Assembly (NCBI GenBank): GCA_021780495.1
Contig: JAJXYO010000064.1
Location: forward strand, 1-64,000
DNA length: 64,000 bases
Source: Deltaproteobacteria bacterium
GTDB lineage: Bacteria > Desulfobacterota > Desulfuromonadia > Geobacterales > Pseudopelobacteraceae
Direction of reading: 5' to 3'
Position numbers and translations under genes: made by a program. A model generated the notes under the pieces. That model ran no database searches, was not told the origin of the DNA, and was given only the letters and a program-made list of their open reading frames with translations. Every line of letters starts with the position of its first letter. Position 1 is the first letter of the stretch. Of this stretch, positions 28,393 through 38,093 are shown one piece after another.

Positions 28393-29462
28393 TGACTGAA
28401 CCGGTGAAAAAGGGATTTTTCCGTGGCTTGATCGACAAGATTGGCGGGGCACCGGCAGCGGGTGATGACACGGGTATAGCTGCCGGGGATCCGCTTCAGC
28501 AGCCGGAAGTACCCTCATCTGTTCAGGAAAAGCCGAAGGGTGAACCCGGGTTCTTCGAGCGTCTCAAGCTGGGATTGAAGAGGACCAAGGACGGTCTGGT
28601 AGGCAGGATCGATGCCCTGGTCCTGGGCAAAAAGGAGATTGATGCCGACACCCTGGAGGAGCTGGAGGAAATCCTGATCACCTCCGACATCGGCGTCAAG
28701 ACCACCGTCGAGCTGATCCGCACCCTGGAGACCCGCCTGGGACGCAATGAACTGAAAGACGGTGAGGCGTTGCGGGCAGCTCTCAAGGAAGAAATCCTCA
28801 GCCGGCTTGAGGCCCATCACCAGGTGCTCGACATGACCGGCCAGCACCCCTTCGTACTGCTGGTGATCGGCGTCAACGGGGTCGGCAAAACCACCACAAT
28901 CGGCAAGCTGACCTCGCGTTTTTCCGCCGGGGGCGCCAAGGTACTGCTGGCGGCCGCTGATACCTTCCGTGCGGCTGCGGCCGAACAGCTGGAGGCCTGG
29001 GGCGGGCGCAGCGGCGTGGATGTCATCCGGCACAAAGAGGGCGCCGATCCGTCGGCGGTCGTCTTTGACGCCTGCAAGGCGGCCATTGCCCGTCAGGCTG
29101 ATATCCTGATCGTGGACACGGCCGGACGGCTGCACACCAAGGTCAACCTGATGGAAGAGATGAAAAAGATCCGCCGCGTGATCGACCGGGAGATTCCGGG
29201 GGCGCCCCATGAAACCCTGTTGGTGCTGGATGCCGCCACCGGCCAGAATGCCGTCTCGCAGGCGCGGCTTTTCAAGGAGGCCGCGGGTGTAACCGGTCTC
29301 GCTCTGACCAAGCTGGACGGCACCGCCAAAGGCGGCATCGTGGTGGCGGTCAGCCATGAATTTGCCCTGCCGATACGTTACATCGGCGTCGGCGAAGCGA
29401 TCGACGACCTGCGCGATTTTGATCCGCGGGAGTTCACGGATGCACTCTTCCAGGCCTCGTAA
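28392..29462 (+). CDS. ftsY: Signal recognition particle receptor FtsY
   Basis: FtsY docks SRP-ribosome complexes at the membrane. The 356-residue protein has a short acidic N-terminal region, then the N domain ([19 protein letters not shown]) and the G domain with G1 [19 protein letters not shown] (G3) and [10 protein letters not shown] (G4). The start is the ATG at 28392, overlapping the previous stop (TGATG), with AAGGAGAT upstream. The open frame extends further upstream inside the roadblock gene and is ignored. Confidence 0.97.
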   Translation: MTEPVKKGFFRGLIDKIGGAPAAGDDTGIAAGDPLQQPEVPSSVQEKPKGEPGFFERLKLGLKRTKDGLVGRIDALVLGKKEIDADTLEELEEILITSDIGVKTTVELIRTLETRLGRNELKDGEALRAALKEEILSRLEAHHQVLDMTGQHPFVLLVIGVNGVGKTTTIGKLTSRFSAGGAKVLLAAADTFRAAAAEQLEAWGGRSGVDVIRHKEGADPSAVVFDACKAAIARQADILIVDTAGRLHTKVNLMEEMKKIRRVIDREIPGAPHETLLVLDAATGQNAVSQARLFKEAAGVTGLALTKLDGTAKGGIVVAVSHEFALPIRYIGVGEAIDDLRDFDPREFTDALFQAS

Positions 29463-29521
29463 AAACCGCTCCCCCGAGCGCCATGAAACCAACGAACCCC
29501 GCGATTTCGCGCAATTAGGGC

Positions 29522-29550
29522 TTGACTTCTCGATTGTTAGTGAGTATATT
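29522..29550 (+). promoter_or_regulatory. Sigma-70 promoter of the zapB-zapA operon
   Basis: TTGACT (29522-29527), a 17-base spacer and TATATT (29545-29550): close to consensus. The expected start is near 29557, 20 bases before the zapB ATG. Confidence 0.75.
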
Positions 29551-29577
29551 TTTGTCCCCCGAAAGGAAATAGAACCC

Positions 29578-29754
29578 ATGAACCATGAACTACTTGCAAC
29601 GCTCGAACACAAGGTCGCCGACCTTGTGGATAGATATACGGCCCTGAAGGATGAGAACAATCGTCTGGCAGAAGAAAACCACCGCCTCCAGTCCGAGCGG
29701 GAGGGTCTCAAAGCCGGCGTAGATGCGATCCTCGGCAAGCTGGACGGGATTTAA
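29578..29754 (+). CDS. zapB: ZapB-like small coiled-coil cell division protein
   Basis: A 58-residue protein that is one coiled coil: LEHKVADLVDRYTALKDENN followed by RLAEENHRLQSEREGLKAGV, with heptad Leu/Val. ZapB-type proteins bind ZapA at the division ring. The ATG at 29578 follows AAGGAAAT and lies just after a good promoter. Its place directly upstream of zapA supports the name; by sequence alone any short coiled coil would fit. Confidence 0.75.
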   Translation: MNHELLATLEHKVADLVDRYTALKDENNRLAEENHRLQSEREGLKAGVDAILGKLDGI

Positions 29755-29818
29755 GCCGGTCCCGGGAGGCCTTGGCAATGGCAACACAGCTGCAGATGAT
29801 GTCTGAAGGCCGCATTGC

Positions 29819-30091
29819 ATGAAGACAGCCCATGTTGTCAGTGTGCTGGGACGGGAAATCTCTGTCAGGAGTTCGGCCCGGGCCGAACGGGTCCAGGCGA
29901 TCGAAACCTTTGTCAATGCCAGACTGCAGGAGATCGGCAGCGCCCTCAAAAGCGGTGATGCCCAATTGGTATTAACCCTGGCGCTGCTTAACACCACCGA
30001 AGAGATGCTTAACCTGCGCGATCGGCAGGAATCGGAACAGGCTGACGAAAGCAGGATTCGCGGATTGATCGAACGGCTGGAAACGGCCTGA
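29819..30091 (+). CDS. zapA: Cell division protein ZapA
   Basis: A 90-residue ZapA: the N-terminal beta part (VVSVLGREISVRSSARAERV) with the conserved helix (AIETFVNARLQEIGSAL), then the C-terminal coiled coil (LNTTEEMLNLRDRQESEQ). ZapA cross-links FtsZ filaments. It follows zapB and precedes the candidate 6S RNA, the same order as in many Proteobacteria. Confidence 0.9.
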   Translation: MKTAHVVSVLGREISVRSSARAERVQAIETFVNARLQEIGSALKSGDAQLVLTLALLNTTEEMLNLRDRQESEQADESRIRGLIERLETA

Positions 30092-30124
30092 CATATCCTG
30101 TGTATCAGGGCTCGAAAGTTACAC

Positions 30125-30339
30125 GGTCTCTTCAGGGAGACTTGATTATATATTCTCAGCAGCATTTATCGGTCCGGCCTGATGCGTCAGTAAAGGCAGT
30201 TTCTTTACTGACATCTTGAAACCGCTGAATATATTCATCACGGAAAGGAAGGAATCGCTCAAGCACAGGAACCAGAGAACCGTCCTCATTCCGCGGCACG
30301 TAGAGCCATTCCACCTCCTTTCACCCTCCCTGATCGACC
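30125..30339 (+). ncRNA. ssrS: Candidate 6S RNA (SsrS) between zapA and fau
   Basis: No gene fits the 300 bases between zapA and the 5-formyl-THF cyclo-ligase gene, where 6S RNA is found in many bacteria. The stretch can fold as one unit. Its ends pair: GGTC (30125-30128) plus TCAGGGAG (30132-30139) with CTCCCTGA (30326-30333) plus GACC (30336-30339). An inner arm pairs 30243-30260 with 30303-30322 (16 bp with small interruptions), and a 10-bp hairpin GTCAGTAAAG/CTTTACTGAC occupies 30186-30212. Boundaries are uncertain. 6S RNA mimics an open promoter and sequesters sigma-70 RNA polymerase. Confidence 0.45.
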
Positions 30340-30391
30340 TCCCGGACAGCGCTCCGGGCATACCCCATTGTAGCGCCCGTAAAGGGACAGC

Positions 30392-30979
30392 ATGCCCAAG
30401 CGATCACTTCGCCAGCAGATTCTTGCCCGGCGCCGGGCGCTCCGCCACGATCTGTGGCTCACGTCCAGCCGGATGGCGCAACAACAACTCGTTTCACTTG
30501 ATGAGTTTACACGGGCGGACTGTATTGCCCTGTATGCCCCGGTCCACAACGAGACCGGCACGAGTGAAATTCTGGAGGTCGCAATTTCGGCCGGCAAACG
30601 GGTGCTGTACCCGGCCGTTTGTGGTGACCGGATGGTCTTCCGGCACGTGACGGGCATTGAATGTCTGGCCGAAGGGTGCTTTGGCATTCTGGAACCCTGC
30701 TCGACCGGCCACGACCACCAGGCCGACGAGCCCGACCTGATCGTGGTCCCCGGGGTTGCCTTTGATCTCTCCGGTCACCGCATCGGTTACGGCAAGGGTT
30801 TTTATGACCGGTTTTTGCACCATCCCGGCAGGACAGCCCATCTGATTGGACTATGCCACGATTTTCAGCTGATCGACGGGACAATCCCGGCCGAAGAGCA
30901 TGACATCCGTATGGAACTGGTCGTCACCGATCAGCGTATCATCCGCACGGCAGATCAATTTTTCGGGACAAGGAAGTAA
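30392..30979 (+). CDS. fau: 5-formyltetrahydrofolate cyclo-ligase
   Basis: A 195-residue enzyme that converts 5-formyl-THF to 5,10-methenyl-THF with ATP. The basic N-terminus ([15 protein letters not shown]), the central [20 protein letters not shown] motif and [10 protein letters not shown] near the end are diagnostic. It lies between the zapA/6S locus and rny, as expected. Confidence 0.95.
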   Translation: MPKRSLRQQILARRRALRHDLWLTSSRMAQQQLVSLDEFTRADCIALYAPVHNETGTSEILEVAISAGKRVLYPAVCGDRMVFRHVTGIECLAEGCFGILEPCSTGHDHQADEPDLIVVPGVAFDLSGHRIGYGKGFYDRFLHHPGRTAHLIGLCHDFQLIDGTIPAEEHDIRMELVVTDQRIIRTADQFFGTRK

Positions 30980-31026
30980 CCGGCGCCATCCCGATGGCCC
31001 GGATTCACATACAGGAGGTTATTCAT

Positions 31027-32598
31027 ATGGATATGGGAGTATTGATTGGGATTGTTATTGCACTGCTGGTAGCCGCTGTCGGGGCCTACCTGGCAGGCAG
31101 CAAGTCAAACAAGAAGGATTCGGGTTCCATCGTTCGGCAGGCCGAGGAATTGGCCGCGAAAATGATCGACGATGCGCGCCGCGAATCGGACACCATCACC
31201 AAAGAAGCAGAACTCAAGGCCAAAGACCTTGCCTTAGAAGCAAAGGCTGGCCATGAGCGGGAGATGACGGAAAAGAAGAAAGATCTCCAGAACCTTGAAC
31301 GACGCCTGCAACAGAAGGAAGAGAACCTCGATAAGAAAGTGGCCATCTTTGAGCAGAAAGAGCTGGATATTCTCAAGAAGGAGCAGTCAGTTGTAACGAA
31401 AGAACAGGTACTTGGGCAGAAGGAAGAAGAGCTGAAAAAGGCTGCCGATATACAGAAGGCCAAACTGGAGACCATCTCCGGCATGTCTGCCTCGGAAGCC
31501 AAGAAAGAGCTGATGGACGTCATGGAGGACGAGGCCAAGCATGATGCGGCCAAGATCATCCGCTTGATCGAAGAGGAAGCGCGCGAAACAGCGGACAAAA
31601 AAGCCAAGGAGATCATGGCACTTGCCATTCAGCGCTATGCCGGCGAGTACGTGGCCGAACGGACCGTGTCGGTGGTACCGTTGCCCTCGGATGAGATGAA
31701 GGGGCGCATCATCGGCCGCGAAGGGCGCAATATCCGTGCCTTGGAAGCCGCCACTGGCATCGACCTGATCATCGACGACACCCCTGAAGCGGTTATTCTG
31801 TCAGGGTTTAATCCGGTTCGCCGCGAGATTGCCCGGCTGTCTCTTGAAAAGCTGATCGGCGACGGCCGTATTCATCCCGGCCGCATCGAAGAGGTTGTCG
31901 CCAAGTCCACCGAGGAGGTGGAATTGTCCATCAAGGAAGCGGGCGAACAAGCCGCTTTCGATCTGGGCGTCCATGGTATCCACCCCGAGGTCCTCAAGCT
32001 GATCGGCCGTCTCAAATACCGCACCTCGTATACCCAGAACGTGTACCAGCATTCGCTGGAGGTAGCCTTCCTGTGCGGCATCATGGCGGCTGAACTGGGG
32101 ATCAACGTCAAGCAGGCCAAACGAGCGGGACTGCTGCACGACCTGGGTAAAGCCGTCGACCATGAAGTCGAAGGTTCCCACGCCGTGATCGGCGCCGATC
32201 TGGCCCGGAAATACGGCGAATCCCCGAAAATCGTCCATGCCATCATGGCCCACCACGAGGACGAGAAACCGACTACGGTGCTGGCGGTACTGGTACAGGC
32301 GGCCGATGCCCTGTCCGGAGCCCGTCCCGGTGCCCGGCGCGAGATGATGGAAACCTACGTCAAGCGCCTGGAAGAACTGGAACGCATCGCCACCTCCTTC
32401 GGCGGTGTCCAATCCTCCTTTGCCATTCAGGCCGGCCGCGAGATCCGCGTGATGGTTTCCAGCGATCAGGTCACCGACGAGACGGCAGTCATCATGGCCC
32501 GCGACATCGCCAAGAAGATCGAGGCCGAGATGACCTATCCCGGCCAGATCAAGGTTAACGTTATCAGGGAAACACGGGCAGTGGAATATGCCCGTTAA
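31027..32598 (+). CDS. rny: Ribonuclease Y
   Basis: A 523-residue membrane-anchored endoribonuclease that starts mRNA decay. The N-terminal membrane helix ([19 protein letters not shown]) is followed by a long coiled coil (about 30-190), a KH domain ([19 protein letters not shown]) and an HD domain with [12 protein letters not shown]. The start at 31027 (MDMGVL) follows CAGGAGGTT; the upstream open frame is not used. It precedes a ymdB-like gene, a widespread neighbour pair. Confidence 0.97.
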   Translation: MDMGVLIGIVIALLVAAVGAYLAGSKSNKKDSGSIVRQAEELAAKMIDDARRESDTITKEAELKAKDLALEAKAGHEREMTEKKKDLQNLERRLQQKEENLDKKVAIFEQKELDILKKEQSVVTKEQVLGQKEEELKKAADIQKAKLETISGMSASEAKKELMDVMEDEAKHDAAKIIRLIEEEARETADKKAKEIMALAIQRYAGEYVAERTVSVVPLPSDEMKGRIIGREGRNIRALEAATGIDLIIDDTPEAVILSGFNPVRREIARLSLEKLIGDGRIHPGRIEEVVAKSTEEVELSIKEAGEQAAFDLGVHGIHPEVLKLIGRLKYRTSYTQNVYQHSLEVAFLCGIMAAELGINVKQAKRAGLLHDLGKAVDHEVEGSHAVIGADLARKYGESPKIVHAIMAHHEDEKPTTVLAVLVQAADALSGARPGARREMMETYVKRLEELERIATSFGGVQSSFAIQAGREIRVMVSSDQVTDETAVIMARDIAKKIEAEMTYPGQIKVNVIRETRAVEYAR

Positions 32599-32646
32599 GA
32601 TGGAACGGCTCTTTTCCGCAATATCTGCGTAAGCCTTCAGGATCAC

Positions 32647-32684
32647 TTGCGCGGAGGCGTACCAAGGGGTACGCCTCCGCGCAA
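32647..32684. repeat. Perfect 17-bp hairpin between rny and ymdB-like gene
   Basis: The arms at 32647-32663 and 32668-32684 are perfectly complementary (TTGCGCGGAGGCGTACC and its complement) around an AAGG loop. An outer AGGA/TCCT pair extends it. No T-run follows, so it is not a standard terminator. Confidence 0.75.
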
Positions 32685-32743
32685 TCCTGCGACAGCCTTG
32701 ATCTTACGAAAAATATCCGTTCCAGTTCGATTCGAAAGGCGTT

Positions 32744-33529
32744 ATGGCAGTCAAGATTTTATTCATAGGGGATATCATCGGCAAACCGGGCCGCCAGGCG
32801 CTCTCCAGGGAACTGGACCGTCTGGTGGACCGGTATGCGGTTGATCTGGTCATAGCCAACGGCGAGAACGCCGCGGGCGGCTTTGGCTTGACGCTCGATA
32901 CCGCCAAAGAGCTGTTCGACATGGGGGTGCATTGCATCACCAGCGGCAACCATATCTGGGACAAGAAGGAACAGGTTCCGCTCGTCCTGGCGGACAAGCG
33001 CATTCTGCGCCCCTCCAACTACCCGGAGGGTGCAGTCGGTGTCGGTAGCGCCATTTTTACGACCCCCGGCAAGGTCAAGGTTGCGGTACTCAACCTGGAA
33101 GGGCGCATCTACATGAAGAACCTGGAATGCCCCTTCCGTGCCGCCGACCGCGAAATCGAACGACTGAGGCAGGAAACACCGATTATTTTCGTTGATTTTC
33201 ACGCCGAAGCGACCTCCGAGAAGGCGGCCCTGGGGTGGTATCTGGATGGCCGGGTCAGTGCGCTGATCGGCACCCACACCCATGTACAGACGGCCGATGA
33301 ACGCATCCTGACCCAGGGCACGGCCTATCTGTCCGACGCCGGCATGACCGGCAGTTTCGATTCGGTCATCGGCATCGGCAAGGAAGAAGCTATCCGCAAG
33401 TTCCTGACCCAATTGCCGGTCAAGTTCGAGATCCCGAAAAAGGATCTCCGCCTGAACGGTGTTGTGGTCGCAATCGACGAATCCAGCGGCAAAGCGGTCA
33501 GTATCGAACGAATTGCTGTAAGTTGCTGA
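32744..33529 (+). CDS. YmdB-type metallophosphoesterase (TIGR00282)
   Basis: A 261-residue phosphodiesterase of the family that includes Bacillus YmdB. Metal ligands are visible in [39 protein letters not shown] and [10 protein letters not shown]. Family members hydrolyse cyclic 2',3'/3',5' nucleotides and affect RNA turnover, which fits its place after rny. Confidence 0.93.
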   Translation: MAVKILFIGDIIGKPGRQALSRELDRLVDRYAVDLVIANGENAAGGFGLTLDTAKELFDMGVHCITSGNHIWDKKEQVPLVLADKRILRPSNYPEGAVGVGSAIFTTPGKVKVAVLNLEGRIYMKNLECPFRAADREIERLRQETPIIFVDFHAEATSEKAALGWYLDGRVSALIGTHTHVQTADERILTQGTAYLSDAGMTGSFDSVIGIGKEEAIRKFLTQLPVKFEIPKKDLRLNGVVVAIDESSGKAVSIERIAVSC

Positions 33530-33551
33530 AATATTACATAAGGGGTTGTGC

Positions 33552-34763
33552 ATGTCCGTAGTCGAACAGATGGCCGTCATCAAACGCGGCACCGTGGAGA
33601 TTCTGGTTGAGAAGGAGCTGGAAGCAAAGCTTGAGAAGTCGCTCACCAGCGGCGTTCCGCTCAAGATCAAAGCCGGCTTCGATCCCACCGCCCCGGATCT
33701 GCACCTGGGGCACACCGTACTGATCCACAAACTGCGCCAGTTTCAGCAACTGGGTCACGAGGTAAACTTCCTGATCGGCGATTTCACCGGCATGATCGGT
33801 GACCCGACCGGCAAGTCCGAGACCCGCAAGGTACTGACCCGCGAAGATGTCCTCCGCAACGCCGAAACCTACAAGGAGCAGGTCTTCAAAATACTCGACC
33901 CGGAGAAGACCAAGGTCGTCTTCAACTCCAACTGGTTGAACGAACTCGGATCAGGCGGCATGATCGCCCTGGCCTCCAAGTGCACCGTGGCCCGCATGCT
34001 GGAACGGGACGATTTTCACAAGCGCTTTACTACCCAGCAACCGATCAGCATCCATGAATTTCTTTATCCGCTGGTTCAGGGCTATGACTCGGTGGCCTTG
34101 CATTCCGATGTAGAACTGGGCGGCACCGACCAGAAGTTCAACCTGCTGATGGGGCGTGAACTGCAGCGCGAGTGGGGACAACCCCCCCAATGCATCCTGA
34201 CCATGCCGCTGCTGGAGGGGCTGGACGGGGTCAACAAGATGTCCAAGTCTCTCGGTAACTACATCGGCGTCAACGAAGCGGGCGATGACATCTTCGGCAA
34301 GATCATGTCGATCTCCGATGACCTGATGATCCGCTACTACGAACTGCTGTCCGACATACCACTGACTGAGCTTGACGGATTAAAAAGAGGCCTGAACGAT
34401 CGCTCGCTGCACCCTATGGCCGTAAAAAAGGCGCTGGGACGCGAGATCGTCTCCCGCTTCCATGGCGCCGGCGCCGGTGAAGCCGCCGAAGAGAACTTTG
34501 TCAAGCGCTTCAAGGAGAACGAGATCCCGGACGATATGGTCCAGGTCAACTACTCTCTTACTGATGGCAGCGTGCTGTTGGCAAAGGGCATGACCGAGGC
34601 CGGCCTGACCAAATCCAATGGCGAGGGCCGCCGCGCCATCGACGGCGGCGGGGTCAAACTGAATGGCGAAAAGGTTTCTGATACCAGCCTGGAGCTGGCG
34701 GCAGCTGGTGAGTACATCGTCCAGATCGGCAAGCGGCGCTTTGCGAGGATCGTAGTCACCTAG
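33552..34763 (+). CDS. tyrS: Tyrosyl-tRNA synthetase
   Basis: A class I aminoacyl-tRNA synthetase of 403 residues. The HIGH-type motif (PDLHLGHTV) and KMSKS motif ([10 protein letters not shown]) are present, and a C-terminal S4-like RNA-binding domain (about 340-400, [19 protein letters not shown]) completes it. The ATG at 33552 follows AGGGG; 22 bases separate it from the ymdB-like stop. Confidence 0.97.
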   Translation: MSVVEQMAVIKRGTVEILVEKELEAKLEKSLTSGVPLKIKAGFDPTAPDLHLGHTVLIHKLRQFQQLGHEVNFLIGDFTGMIGDPTGKSETRKVLTREDVLRNAETYKEQVFKILDPEKTKVVFNSNWLNELGSGGMIALASKCTVARMLERDDFHKRFTTQQPISIHEFLYPLVQGYDSVALHSDVELGGTDQKFNLLMGRELQREWGQPPQCILTMPLLEGLDGVNKMSKSLGNYIGVNEAGDDIFGKIMSISDDLMIRYYELLSDIPLTELDGLKRGLNDRSLHPMAVKKALGREIVSRFHGAGAGEAAEENFVKRFKENEIPDDMVQVNYSLTDGSVLLAKGMTEAGLTKSNGEGRRAIDGGGVKLNGEKVSDTSLELAAAGEYIVQIGKRRFARIVVT

Positions 34764-34993
34764 GCGGAAAGCTTGCCTGACCCAGATAGTTCGAAGGCCT
34801 GCAGTAGCGACGTTTACAGCTTCCCCCCTTGCCTTACCACCACTCCCCGGGGCTCAGTCTGCCCCAAGCCCGGGTTCGCAACTCTGCCTCCGCCTTGCCG
34901 TTTGCCGCCAGCGGCCGCCTGACAAGCGATTGACAGACCTCGACAAAGTCTCCACCTGACGGTATGCTGTTTCCATCATGAAGCGGGGCTCCC

Positions 34994-36301
34994 ATGGGCA
35001 ACTCATCCCAGCAGCATCCACATATAGCCGTTGGTTCCAAGACGGTGCAAACCGCTCTGGATATTCTCGGTAAGCAGGACCACAAGCACCGGCTGACACG
35101 CCTGATGCCCTTTCTGGGGCCGGCTTTTATCGCCAGCGTAGCCTATGTGGATCCCGGCAATTTCGCGACCAATATTCAGGGAGGCGCCCAGTACGGCTAC
35201 CTGCTGCTCTGGGTAATCGTCGCCAGCAATCTGATGGCAATGCTCATCCAGACCCTGTCAGCCAAACTGGGCCTCGCGACGGGCATGAATCTGGCGGAAC
35301 ACTGCCGGTCCCAATTCCCGCGCCCGGTGGTCATCGGCATGTGGTTTCTGATGGAGCTGGTCGCCATGGCTACCGATCTGGCCGAGTTCGTGGGAGCAGC
35401 CCTGGGATTCCAGCTCCTGCTGGGGCTACCGCTGATCCTGGGCGCCTGTCTGACCGCCCTGGTTACCATGCTGATCCTCGGTCTGGAGCGCTATGGGTTC
35501 AGACCGCTGGAGGCGGTCATCTCCAGCCTGGTCGGCACCATAGCCATCTGTTATGTCATCGAGATCTTCATCGTCAAGCCGGATTGGGGTCTGGTCGCCT
35601 ACCACGCCGCTGTCCCTCATTTTTCCGGTGCCGGCAGCATCCTGCTGGCCACGGGCATCCTGGGGGCAACCGTCATGCCCCATGCGATTTTCCTGCACTC
35701 GGCCCTGATGCAGGGCCGAATCGTTGTCAGGGACACCCAACGCCTGAAGAGTCTGTACCATTATGAAATCGCCGACGTGGTGATCGCCATGGGCATCGCC
35801 AGCTTCGTCAATGCCGCCATGTTGATCATGGCAGCAGCGACCTTCTACGGAACGGGGCACACCGCCGTTGCCACCATTGAGGAGGCCTATCGAACCCTGG
35901 AACCGCTCTTGGGATCATCGGCAAAATGGGTATTCGGCGTGTCGCTGCTCTTCTCGGGCTTGTCGTCTACGACCGTCGGCACAAGCGCGGGACAGGTGAT
36001 CATGCAGGGGTTCCTGAACTGGCATATCCCGATCTGGTTGCGGCGACTGGTAACCATGGCGCCATCGCTAGTCGTGATCGGCCTGGGGCTCGATCCAACC
36101 CGCACCCTGATTCTCAGCCAGGTTGTGCTCAGTTTCGGACTTCCGTTTGCGATCATTCCGCTGGTGATGTTTACCCGCCGTAGCGACATCATGGGAGAGC
36201 TGGTCAACAGGCGCATCACAACCATCACTGCCGCCTCGATTGCGGGATTGATCGTCCTGCTCAACGTATTTCTGGTCTATAAGACACTTACAAACGGGTG
36301 A
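34994..36301 (+). CDS. NRAMP-family divalent metal transporter
   Basis: A 435-residue, 11-helix membrane protein that imports Mn2+ or Fe2+ with protons. The helix-1 motif VDPGNFATNIQGGAQYG and the helix-6 motif ATVMPHAIFLHSAL carry the metal-binding Asp, Asn and Met. Metal choice is not decidable from sequence. No clear Fur or MntR box was found in the 230-base upstream gap. It ends 4 bases before a UspA gene. Confidence 0.93.
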   Translation: MGNSSQQHPHIAVGSKTVQTALDILGKQDHKHRLTRLMPFLGPAFIASVAYVDPGNFATNIQGGAQYGYLLLWVIVASNLMAMLIQTLSAKLGLATGMNLAEHCRSQFPRPVVIGMWFLMELVAMATDLAEFVGAALGFQLLLGLPLILGACLTALVTMLILGLERYGFRPLEAVISSLVGTIAICYVIEIFIVKPDWGLVAYHAAVPHFSGAGSILLATGILGATVMPHAIFLHSALMQGRIVVRDTQRLKSLYHYEIADVVIAMGIASFVNAAMLIMAAATFYGTGHTAVATIEEAYRTLEPLLGSSAKWVFGVSLLFSGLSSTTVGTSAGQVIMQGFLNWHIPIWLRRLVTMAPSLVVIGLGLDPTRTLILSQVVLSFGLPFAIIPLVMFTRRSDIMGELVNRRITTITAASIAGLIVLLNVFLVYKTLTNG

Positions 36302-36305
36302 TATT

Positions 36306-37214
36306 ATGTTCACACACATCCTAGTACCCTTGGACGGTTCAGCACTGGCGGAAGTCGCCGTGCCCGCTGCCGCTTTTCTGGCGGACAGGTTCGGGGCGCG
36401 CGTAACACTGTTTCATGTGGTGGAACGTCATGCCCCCAGCGAGGTGCATGGCCAGACCCATCTGAGAAACGCCCGGGATGCGGATCTCTATCTGCAAAGC
36501 CTGTCCAAACGCGTGTTCCTGCCGGGGAGCCCGGTGGATTGCCACGTGCATGAAAATCATGCCGACGATGTTGCCGAAAGCATCGTTGCACATGCCGAAG
36601 AATTGCAGCACGATCTGGTCATCATGTGTTCGCACGGTCGCGGCCAGGCGCTGCACCTCTTCCTGGGAAGCATCGCCCAGCAGGTCATAGCCATGGGGGC
36701 GTTGCCGGTACTGATTACGCACCCAGATGACCAGGGCGGCGCCCCGGCCTTCAGCTGCAATTCCATCCTCGTTCCGTTGGACGGCAACCCGGACCACGCT
36801 CAGGCCTTGCCGGTTGCGAAAGAAATTGCGCGGGCTTGTGCTGCCACGCTGCATCTCGCCGTGGTTATTCCCCGCTTTGCATCGCTTTCCGGGGGACTCA
36901 AGGTCACCAGCCGAATGCTTCCGGCCACGGCTTCGAAGATGCTCGAGATCATATCCCAGGAAGCACAGGAAGCTATTCAGCTCGATCTGGCGTTGTTACG
37001 TGAGCAGGGTTTTATCGCCAGCGCCCATGTACTGCGGGGAGACCCGGCCAAGATCATCATACAGGCCGCCGACGATGCCGAGGTCGATCTGATTGTGCTG
37101 GCTACCCATGGCAAAACAGGGATGGAGGCCTTCTGGGCCGGCAGTGTGACCCATACCATCTGCAGCCGGAGCAAAAAACCGTTGCTGCTGGTTCCCATTG
37201 TTCAAACGCCGTAA
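36306..37214 (+). CDS. Tandem universal stress protein (UspA x2)
   Basis: A 302-residue protein with two UspA domains (about 1-140 and 150-300). The ATP-loop region is recognisable in both: CSHGRGQALHLFLGS and ATHGKTGMEAFWAGS. In each the first Gly of the G-2x-G-9x-G(S/T) motif is replaced (Cys and Ala), so nucleotide binding may be altered. It is likely co-transcribed with the NRAMP gene. Confidence 0.9.
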   Translation: MFTHILVPLDGSALAEVAVPAAAFLADRFGARVTLFHVVERHAPSEVHGQTHLRNARDADLYLQSLSKRVFLPGSPVDCHVHENHADDVAESIVAHAEELQHDLVIMCSHGRGQALHLFLGSIAQQVIAMGALPVLITHPDDQGGAPAFSCNSILVPLDGNPDHAQALPVAKEIARACAATLHLAVVIPRFASLSGGLKVTSRMLPATASKMLEIISQEAQEAIQLDLALLREQGFIASAHVLRGDPAKIIIQAADDAEVDLIVLATHGKTGMEAFWAGSVTHTICSRSKKPLLLVPIVQTP

Positions 37215-37309
37215 CCCCAGCATCTCGGGCGACACGAGAGCGGAGAAATCCGCCTTGCCTGCCATGCCCGATTCTGATATTAATGATCGCGTATCAGGAA
37301 AGGCGTGAC

Positions 37310-38074
37310 ATGAAGGTTACCATTCTGGGGAGCGGCACATCGACCGGCGTGCCGATGGTTGGTTGCAACTGTCGCGGCTGCTCTTCACATGACCAGAGAG
37401 ACAAGCGTACACGGGCCTCCCTGCTGGTACAGCACGAAGGCCGGAACATCCTGATCGATGCCTCGACGGATCTGCGCTTCCAGGCACTGCGTGAAGGCAT
37501 CGAGCGGGTGGATGCCGTCCTCTTCACCCACTCCCATGCCGATCACGTCAACGGTATTGATGACCTGCGCGGGTTTCATTTTCTGCACAAAGAGATTATT
37601 CCCTGTTTCGGCTCACACGCGACCCTGAAGACCCTGCTGGCTGGTTTCAGATATATCTTTCACGAACACGATGGATCAGGCTATACGCCGCTCCTGCAGC
37701 CGCAGGAAGTAGACGGACCCTTTGAACTGTTCGGGCTGACGGTGGTGCCGGTGCCGCTCCAACATGGCAGGACAGCGGCGCTGGGATTCCGCATCGGCGC
37801 TTTTGCCTACCTGACCGACTGCAACGAGATCCCACCAGCGTCAATGGCGCTTCTGGAGGGGCTTGAGGTGCTGGTGGTCGATGGACTGCGCTGGAATCCG
37901 CATCCGTTCCACTTCCATATCGAGGCGGCCATTGCAGCAACTATACCGCTGAAACCGGTACGCACTATTCTTACCCATCTCTCTCACGACGTACTCTTTG
38001 CCGATGGTTCTGTCTTGCCACCGGGGTACGAGTTCGCCTGTGACGGGATGACATTTGATATCCATACCGCCTGA
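37310..38074 (+). CDS. PhnP-like MBL-fold metallohydrolase
   Basis: A 254-residue metallo-beta-lactamase-fold phosphodiesterase. It starts VTILGSGTSTGVPMVGCNC, has the Cys pair of PhnP-type proteins (GCNCRGC), and the zinc motif FTHSHADHVNGIDDLR. PhnP itself hydrolyses cyclic ribose phosphates, but no phn genes are present, so a general nucleotide or RNA phosphodiesterase role is more likely. The ATG at 37310 follows AGGAAAGG. Confidence 0.88.
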   Translation: MKVTILGSGTSTGVPMVGCNCRGCSSHDQRDKRTRASLLVQHEGRNILIDASTDLRFQALREGIERVDAVLFTHSHADHVNGIDDLRGFHFLHKEIIPCFGSHATLKTLLAGFRYIFHEHDGSGYTPLLQPQEVDGPFELFGLTVVPVPLQHGRTAALGFRIGAFAYLTDCNEIPPASMALLEGLEVLVVDGLRWNPHPFHFHIEAAIAATIPLKPVRTILTHLSHDVLFADGSVLPPGYEFACDGMTFDIHTA

Positions 38075-38093
38075 AGCACGGCAGGGGAATGAA

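Noticed and set aside
28515-29738. Minus-strand open frame of 407 codons opposite ftsY
   Set aside because: ftsY motifs are unambiguous on the + strand; the antisense product has no recognisable features.
32647-32684. Hairpin after rny as an intrinsic terminator
   Set aside because: No T-run follows on either strand, and the downstream genes look co-transcribed with rny.
34764-34993. Promoter TTGACA near 34930 for the NRAMP gene
   Set aside because: No -10 element at an acceptable distance; the nearest TATGCT is about 27 bases away.
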